Origin: JBCCFW01 sp039029535 | GTDB taxonomy: Bacteria; Acidobacteriota; JBCCFW01 | Length of the DNA stretch: 64,000 nucleotides | NCBI GenBank assembly: GCA_039029535.1 | Contig: JBCCFW010000007.1 | Location: 38,690-102,689, forward strand | Direction of reading: 5' to 3' | Part shown: one piece after another, positions 59,668 to 64,000 of the stretch | How positions within the stretch are numbered: the stretch's first letter is position 1 | Layout: the number at the start of each line of letters is the position of its first letter | Made by a program: the position numbers and the translations under genes | Notes under the pieces: model-generated | What the model saw: the letters and a program-made list of their open reading frames with translations, nothing else | The model's database searches: none | Told to the model about the DNA's origin: nothing

Positions 59668-61203
59668 TCAGGGGACGGGATCGGGGTCGATCACGACCCC
59701 ATCGGGGTCACAGTGGTTGAGGCCGATGGCGTAGGGCTGCTCGCCTGAAGGACCACCGGCACCCGGCGGGGTACCGGCTCCACCGACACCGCCCATGCCG
59801 GGCTGTCCACTAGCGGCCCTTGCAACGCCTTCCGTGTCGTCGCCCGTCACGAAGGCATCTGCGTACCCGCTGTCCCCACCCGGGCCTCCGTCACCTCCCG
59901 GGCCAGCCGGGCTCGAACCGCCCGTGCCGCCGGGACCTCCGTCGCCGCCTCGGGCGTTGGCGTCCTGGTCACAGCAGGCCATGGCCATGGCCATGCCGCC
60001 CTCGCCGCCAACTCCCCCTCTTCCTCCGCGACCCGTTCCAGCACCGTTGCCGCCATCACCACCGATACCGCCGCGGCCGGCCTCGGCCTCGGCGCCGCAG
60101 GAATCCGAGCCATGCTCGCAGGTGGCGAACGCCGATCCGCCGTAGCCACCAGGTGCTCCAATCCCGCCGGCCCCATTGGGAGGAGCGCCGTCACCACCTT
60201 TCCCACCGTTGCCACCGTTGCCGGCGATCGCCGTGACGGACTGGCCGTCGCAAGGCTGCTTGGGGGGCACCGACACGCCACCGGTGCCGCCCATGCCACC
60301 CGTGCCGGGTTCTTGCTCCTCGACGAGCGCATGACCACCATCGCCACCGGCACCACCACCGCCGGCGATGCTGACGATGTCCATCGTGACCATCGACTGG
60401 ACCCCGATGTTTCCTCCCTGACCTCCGGCCCCTCCGTCCGTCGGTGGTGACGAGAGGCTGCCGTCGTCTCCGTGCCGGCCCTCACCGCCGTCTCCCGCCA
60501 CGAGGAGCGCGGCCGCGCCGGTGCCAGCGATGAAGAGGTCGATGTCACCACCCTGAGCGCCATCGGGCCCGCCAGGAGCGCCGCACGCGATCAGCAAGAC
60601 GGTGTCGCGGGACTCGTCGAGGAAGAGGTCCGCTCCCTCGCCGGAAGACCGACCCGCCACCACGGCGCGGACGAGAGCCGGTCGTGCCTTGGCCTGAGTA
60701 TCGGGGAAGACGGTCTCGAGCTCGGTCTCCAGGATCCCGTCGTCTTCGACGAGAGGACGCGCCGAGTCGCAGAGCTCGGTGGCGAGATCACCGAGCGCGT
60801 CCGGGTCCGTGAAGCCGATCTTCGGGCCATCGGGGTGGTCGACGATCATCGGCAAGGACTGGAGCGGCAGGGCTTCGAGTCTCTTGCTGATGAGCTGCCG
60901 GAGATCCCGGGCCGGATCGGCCGGGGACGGTGCCGCGAAATTCCACTCCGAGAGGCTCACCTCGGGAAGACCCGGTCCGGCCCAGGCTCGGCAGGTGCCG
61001 AGGCAGGTGAGGACCGAGAGGGCGGTGGCCATGACGAGTGAGTGATGGAGCGTTCGTCCGTCGGGTCTCAGCGAGCTCGTCGCCGGTGTCGGTCCAGTCC
61101 CACCTTCAGCTTGGTGACGAAGTCGTGGCCACTGTCGCGGGGATCGAGTGATGAGAGTTGCGCCGAGTGTCGGCCTTCGAACGAGCGTGGTCAGCACCTG
61201 CAT
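59668..61203 (-). CDS. Glycine-rich (collagen/PGRS-like) secreted protein
   Basis: Up to 511 residues. The first 150 after the signal peptide look like a globular domain (LPEVSLSEWNFAAPSPADPA). From about residue 220 the chain is dominated by GGxGGxGG repeats (GGAGGQGGNIGVQ, GGAGGDGGHALVEE, GGNGGKGGDGAPP), comparable to PGRS or antifreeze-like glycine-rich repeats, with scattered Cys pairs. The start is uncertain: ATG 61203 has a Shine-Dalgarno but its first 57 codons look non-coding apart from the copied beginning; ATG 61032 gives a clean signal peptide (MATALSVLTCLGTCRAWA) without a ribosome-binding site. Function unknown. Confidence 0.65.
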   Translation of the reverse strand: MQVLTTLVRRPTLGATLITRSPRQWPRLRHQAEGGTGPTPATSSLRPDGRTLHHSLVMATALSVLTCLGTCRAWAGPGLPEVSLSEWNFAAPSPADPARDLRQLISKRLEALPLQSLPMIVDHPDGPKIGFTDPDALGDLATELCDSARPLVEDDGILETELETVFPDTQAKARPALVRAVVAGRSSGEGADLFLDESRDTVLLIACGAPGGPDGAQGGDIDLFIAGTGAAALLVAGDGGEGRHGDDGSLSSPPTDGGAGGQGGNIGVQSMVTMDIVSIAGGGGAGGDGGHALVEEQEPGTGGMGGTGGVSVPPKQPCDGQSVTAIAGNGGNGGKGGDGAPPNGAGGIGAPGGYGGSAFATCEHGSDSCGAEAEAGRGGIGGDGGNGAGTGRGGRGGVGGEGGMAMAMACCDQDANARGGDGGPGGTGGSSPAGPGGDGGPGGDSGYADAFVTGDDTEGVARAASGQPGMGGVGGAGTPPGAGGPSGEQPYAIGLNHCDPDGVVIDPDPVP

Positions 61204-61320
61204 GAGTGTCTTCCTTCGTGCATGGCAGGACGCCTCGGCTCCTGCCTCTTGCGGAACATCGCATCGATGGCGAGACGTCACCAGGGCTGCGCCTGAGAGG
61301 CGTGCACCATGCTGCTCACC
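61147..61320 (-). repeat. Duplicated leader/start segment, copy B
   Basis: Contains GGCGTGCACCATGCTGCTC (61299-61317), GGAACATCGCATCG (61253-61266), CAGGACGCCT and an ATG at 61203 followed by codons similar to the SBBP gene (both include CTCGTTCGAA and CTCGGCGCA). Confidence 0.7.
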
Positions 61321-61378
61321 CGCGACCTGCGCGTCGTCCGCTCGGCGGACATCTCCGCAAGAGGGACGAAGCGATGGA

Positions 61379-61405
61379 GGCCCCGGGAGCGAGCGTCCCG
61401 GGGCC
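61379..61405 (-). terminator. Hairpin downstream of the cysteine-rich gene
   Basis: Perfect 10 bp stem GGCCCCGGGA/TCCCGGGGCC with a 7-base loop, about 60 bases after the stop of the gene at 61465. It lacks a T tract, so termination efficiency is uncertain. Confidence 0.5.
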
Positions 61406-61464
61406 TTGAGCAGGGCTCGTGTCAGGAGCCGAGTCCCGTGGTGAGGCTCAGGGCTCCCCCGTCG

Positions 61465-62256
61465 TCAGGGATTGGCATGGCAACCACAGATTCCCTCGCC
61501 GTTGCGGTAGCAGGTCGTGTTCGGAGGACAGGTTCCCCGACACTGCACGGTCGAGCCTCCGATGCACGAGCCCTGGGCAGGCAGGCCGTCCGCGTCGATG
61601 CAGGCACAGCCGGGGTACTCCCCACAGGTGCCATTGCAGTCGAGCTTGAAGCAGCCGAAGATCGTGAGCTCACCACAGATGTAGATGGGCGGATCCTCGA
61701 CGCCGATGCCAATGTCGACGGCTGCTGCCGCTGCCATCGTGCGGGAGACGTAGGTGCCGGTCTCCCTGGCGACACCGGTCACGTCGGTGATGGCCAGGAA
61801 GCCCTCGCCGTCGATGCCGAGCTCGATCCGGTCGACGTCGATGACCGACAGCGGCTCGGACGGATCGCCGATGACGAGATCGGTCAGGTCGTGGGCTCGA
61901 CGAACGGTTCTCGATTGGGAGGCGCCGCGGTGGAACGAGTGGAAGTTGCCCTGCCGGTCGTAGCCCTCGAAGGCGAGGAATCCGAAGCGACCGTCTTCGC
62001 TCACCTGCAGCACGGCAGACTCGATCTGATAGTCGCCATTGCCGAAGTGCACCAAGACGCCGGAGAGCTCGTCGAGATCCGTGAGCGGTCCGGGCTCTCG
62101 CTGAGGCAAGGGCCAGGCCGGTGGCAGGACCGGTCGGGACGTGTCGACGACCGCCCGGTGACCGAGCGGCGAACGGGCGGCCGGGCCGGCAACGACGAGC
62201 GACGGCAGCAAGCTCGCCATGACGATGGACAGGGTGAGTCGGGTCACGAGGTTCAT
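61465..62256 (-). CDS. Secreted protein with cysteine-rich C-terminus
   Basis: 263 residues from ATG 62256, after CAGGAG. Signal peptide about 1-24 (MNLVTRLTLSIVMASLLPSL...). The middle is a beta-rich domain of unknown family (VLVHFGNGDYQIESAVLQVS, GRFGFLAFEGYDRQGNFHSF). The last 60 residues hold about a dozen cysteines (CGELTIFGCFKLDCNGTC, CIGGSTVQCRGTCPPNTTC), suggesting disulfide-rich EGF-like folding or metal binding. It lies between the glycine-rich gene and the SBBP gene on the same strand. Confidence 0.7.
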   Translation of the reverse strand: MNLVTRLTLSIVMASLLPSLVVAGPAARSPLGHRAVVDTSRPVLPPAWPLPQREPGPLTDLDELSGVLVHFGNGDYQIESAVLQVSEDGRFGFLAFEGYDRQGNFHSFHRGASQSRTVRRAHDLTDLVIGDPSEPLSVIDVDRIELGIDGEGFLAITDVTGVARETGTYVSRTMAAAAAVDIGIGVEDPPIYICGELTIFGCFKLDCNGTCGEYPGCACIDADGLPAQGSCIGGSTVQCRGTCPPNTTCYRNGEGICGCHANP

Positions 62257-62438
62257 CACTGAGTCTCCTGTGTCGAGCGGAAGATGGAAGGCGCACGGGG
62301 GCCATGAACGGTGTCGGAGGACATGCGACCTCGTCGTCCGTCCTGGCCTGTCTGGAGTGGGGGAGCTGGAGCTCCGGGAGAGAGCAAGCGGCGGCGCTCG
62401 AGCGAGAGCGCGGCTGCCGCTCGCCAACTGGAGCGTGG

Positions 62439-64000
62439 TCAGGGGCAGGGAGTGTCGGGACCGCCCCGCCGTCGTCCTCGGCTGTCGACGCCGAAGTCCT
62501 GTCGGCCGTCCTGCTCGAAGCGAGCGAGCAGGAAGTAGCTGCTCTCTTCAGCGATGGGGACCGTGGCGTTCGTTCGGAGGTGGCAATCGGTGACCAGCGC
62601 GTGGTCGTACGCGTGACGGCGCACGAGCGACTCCAGCGTCCCCCGGTAGATGCCGAAGCGGGGGTCGCCGTTCGTCTCGTCCCATCCCATGTCCAGGTTG
62701 TTCGAGACGCCGGGACGCACTCGGAGCGTCGGGATGTCGAGGCCTCCGATGCGGAGGATGAAGGCGTCGCTCGACCAGGGGAAGGGGATGCTCCCGCTGG
62801 TGTCGTAGTCCGGCTGGATGGGCTCGACCGTGGGGAAGTCGAGCGAGTGGGTCTCGCCCGTGACCAGGAGCCTGCCGCCGGCGTCGAGCGCGATGTCCAA
62901 GGCGTAGTCGTCGCCCCAGGGGGCGGATGGGCTCATCCCGGTGCCGCCGCCGAGGTAGGTCGAGAGCTCCACCGTGTCGCCATCGGGCGACAGGGTCATG
63001 ACCAGGGCGTCAGTGGCACTGTCGTTCACGCCGAGGTTGAGCTCGTCCTGAACGGGGTGGGCCAGAGGGACGTCCGCCCTCCAGGTGAAGCCGGCCGCAT
63101 GAGCTGCGCCTCGTGAGTCCACGAGCAGGTGCTTCAGGATCGTCACGCTCGGTGGTGAGCCATCGGAGGAGGCGACGTCGTGATGACGGAAGAGGTTGTC
63201 GAGGCCCGCGCCGCCCGGTGACAGTCTCGCCAGGTAGCTCACCGAGCCCGGGTAGCCGTCGCCTCCGATGCCGTCGGGATTCAACAGACTCGGGTTGCGA
63301 GACGACGTGACCCCGAGCAGGTGAATCGCGCCATCGGCATCGAGCGCGATGTCGTGACACCTGTCGTTCGAGTCGCCACCGAGGAAGGTCGAGAACAGGA
63401 GCTCCGTGCCGTCGGCGCTGAGCTGCATGACATGGCAGTCCGCCTCCCCACCGCCGTGCTCGGACTGAAGGGGCGCGACGGTCGGGAAGTCGTGGGAGCC
63501 GGTCCAACCGGTGAGCCAGGCGGATCCATCGGGCGCGATCGCGAGCTGACCCTCGATGGGCTCGAGGAGGCCAGCGCTCCTGCCCTCGGAGCCGGAGCCG
63601 CCGAGGTAGGTCGAGTAGACGATGGAGGAGCCATCGGAAGAGAGGCGGACGATGAAGTCGTCGTGATCACCAGCCAGGTCGCCCTGAAGAGGGTTCTCGG
63701 TGGGGAAGTCCGTCGATCGCGTCACGCCTCGAAGGAAGATGGAGCCGTCCGGACCCAACTCCAAGTCGGTGAGGTAGTCGTTGTTCGTCCCACCGAGATA
63801 GGTCGCCTGCAGCAGCGTGGTCAACGAGGGGTCGAGACGGGCCAGGTAGAGATCGAAGCCACCGGAGGGCTCGGCTTGGATGGCATCGGTCGTGGGGAGG
63901 AGCGCGCTGAGCGTGGTGAGCCCGATGAGCACGTTGCCCTCGGCATCGAGGGCGATGTCGGTGATCTCGTCGTAGTCGGCGTTGCCGAAGTAGGTGAGCG
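62439..64000 (-). CDS. SBBP-type beta-propeller protein, 5' end beyond window
   Basis: 520 or more residues; the frame is open to the right edge (LTYFGNADYDEITDIALDAE), so the signal peptide is not seen. SBBP blades repeat as YLGGTNNDYLTDLELGPDGS, YSTYLGGSGSEGRS and FSTFLGGDSNDRCHDI. The C-terminus (GVSNNLDMGWDETNGDPRFG ... SSYFLLARFEQDGRQDFGVD) closely matches the 57648-59537 protein, so these are recent paralogues. Extracellular; function unknown. Confidence 0.82.
   Translation of the reverse strand, partial: LTYFGNADYDEITDIALDAEGNVLIGLTTLSALLPTTDAIQAEPSGGFDLYLARLDPSLTTLLQATYLGGTNNDYLTDLELGPDGSIFLRGVTRSTDFPTENPLQGDLAGDHDDFIVRLSSDGSSIVYSTYLGGSGSEGRSAGLLEPIEGQLAIAPDGSAWLTGWTGSHDFPTVAPLQSEHGGGEADCHVMQLSADGTELLFSTFLGGDSNDRCHDIALDADGAIHLLGVTSSRNPSLLNPDGIGGDGYPGSVSYLARLSPGGAGLDNLFRHHDVASSDGSPPSVTILKHLLVDSRGAAHAAGFTWRADVPLAHPVQDELNLGVNDSATDALVMTLSPDGDTVELSTYLGGGTGMSPSAPWGDDYALDIALDAGGRLLVTGETHSLDFPTVEPIQPDYDTSGSIPFPWSSDAFILRIGGLDIPTLRVRPGVSNNLDMGWDETNGDPRFGIYRGTLESLVRRHAYDHALVTDCHLRTNATVPIAEESSYFLLARFEQDGRQDFGVDSRGRRRGGPDTPCP

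Noticed and set aside
1..64000. CRISPR arrays, insertion sequences or prophage genes
   Set aside because: No regularly spaced short repeats, transposase, integrase or phage structural genes were seen.

Overview
This is a GC-rich window from a Gram-negative bacterium. The outer membrane is implied by a patatin-Omp85 protein, an RlpA/SPOR protein, many signal peptides and lipoprotein-like starts. Large secreted proteins built from Ig-like, dockerin, EF-hand/TSP3, LVIVD and SBBP propeller repeats recall environmental Myxococcota, Acidobacteriota, Planctomycetota and related lineages. I cannot fix the phylum from sequence alone. Genes are densely packed, with many 1-4 base stop/start overlaps.

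Layout. 1-4380: a truncated nucleotidyltransferase, a DUF488 protein, a patatin-like phospholipase with an outer-membrane barrel, and a small secreted protein broken by an in-frame amber codon. 4381-11037: housekeeping genes (carA overlapping a DAHP synthase on the minus strand; tRNA-Val, rpmI, rplT, a terminator, pheS, pheT on the plus strand). 11146-16731: a papain-protease/alpha-beta-hydrolase fusion, an SBBP propeller protein, and a divergent regulator made of two tandem XRE modules. 16902-17785: a coiled-coil protein and a 550 bp non-coding stretch with a 73 bp direct repeat and strong hairpins.

17786-30020 is the most unusual block. It is a tightly coupled four-gene operon encoding a cohesin-like/dockerin protein, a 1948-residue dockerin and Ig-repeat protein whose C-terminus looks like a polymorphic toxin, a cytoplasmic protein in the position of an immunity gene, and a 1365-residue EF-hand/LVIVD/Ig/propeller protein.

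30249-38591 holds zapA, a 6S RNA, xseA, xseB (with an SSB-like DDIPF tail), ispA, tlyA and nadK. These lead directly into a four-gene module of ZorA-like and ZorB-like motor proteins followed by PilN-like and PilO-like proteins. 38557-48959 has a membrane propeller protein, a ferredoxin, the overlapping MBL-purS-purQ-purL operon, rlpA, a hydrolase, a lipoprotein and a membrane protein. 49041-52160 is a MarR-controlled redox operon with a clear palindromic operator, plus a zinc alcohol dehydrogenase. 52173-64000 is rich in secreted proteins: a PHB-depolymerase-like esterase, a beta-helix protein, a serine beta-lactamase-like protein with triplicated tail, two further SBBP propellers, a glycine-rich protein whose gene start looks copied from its neighbour, and a cysteine-rich protein.
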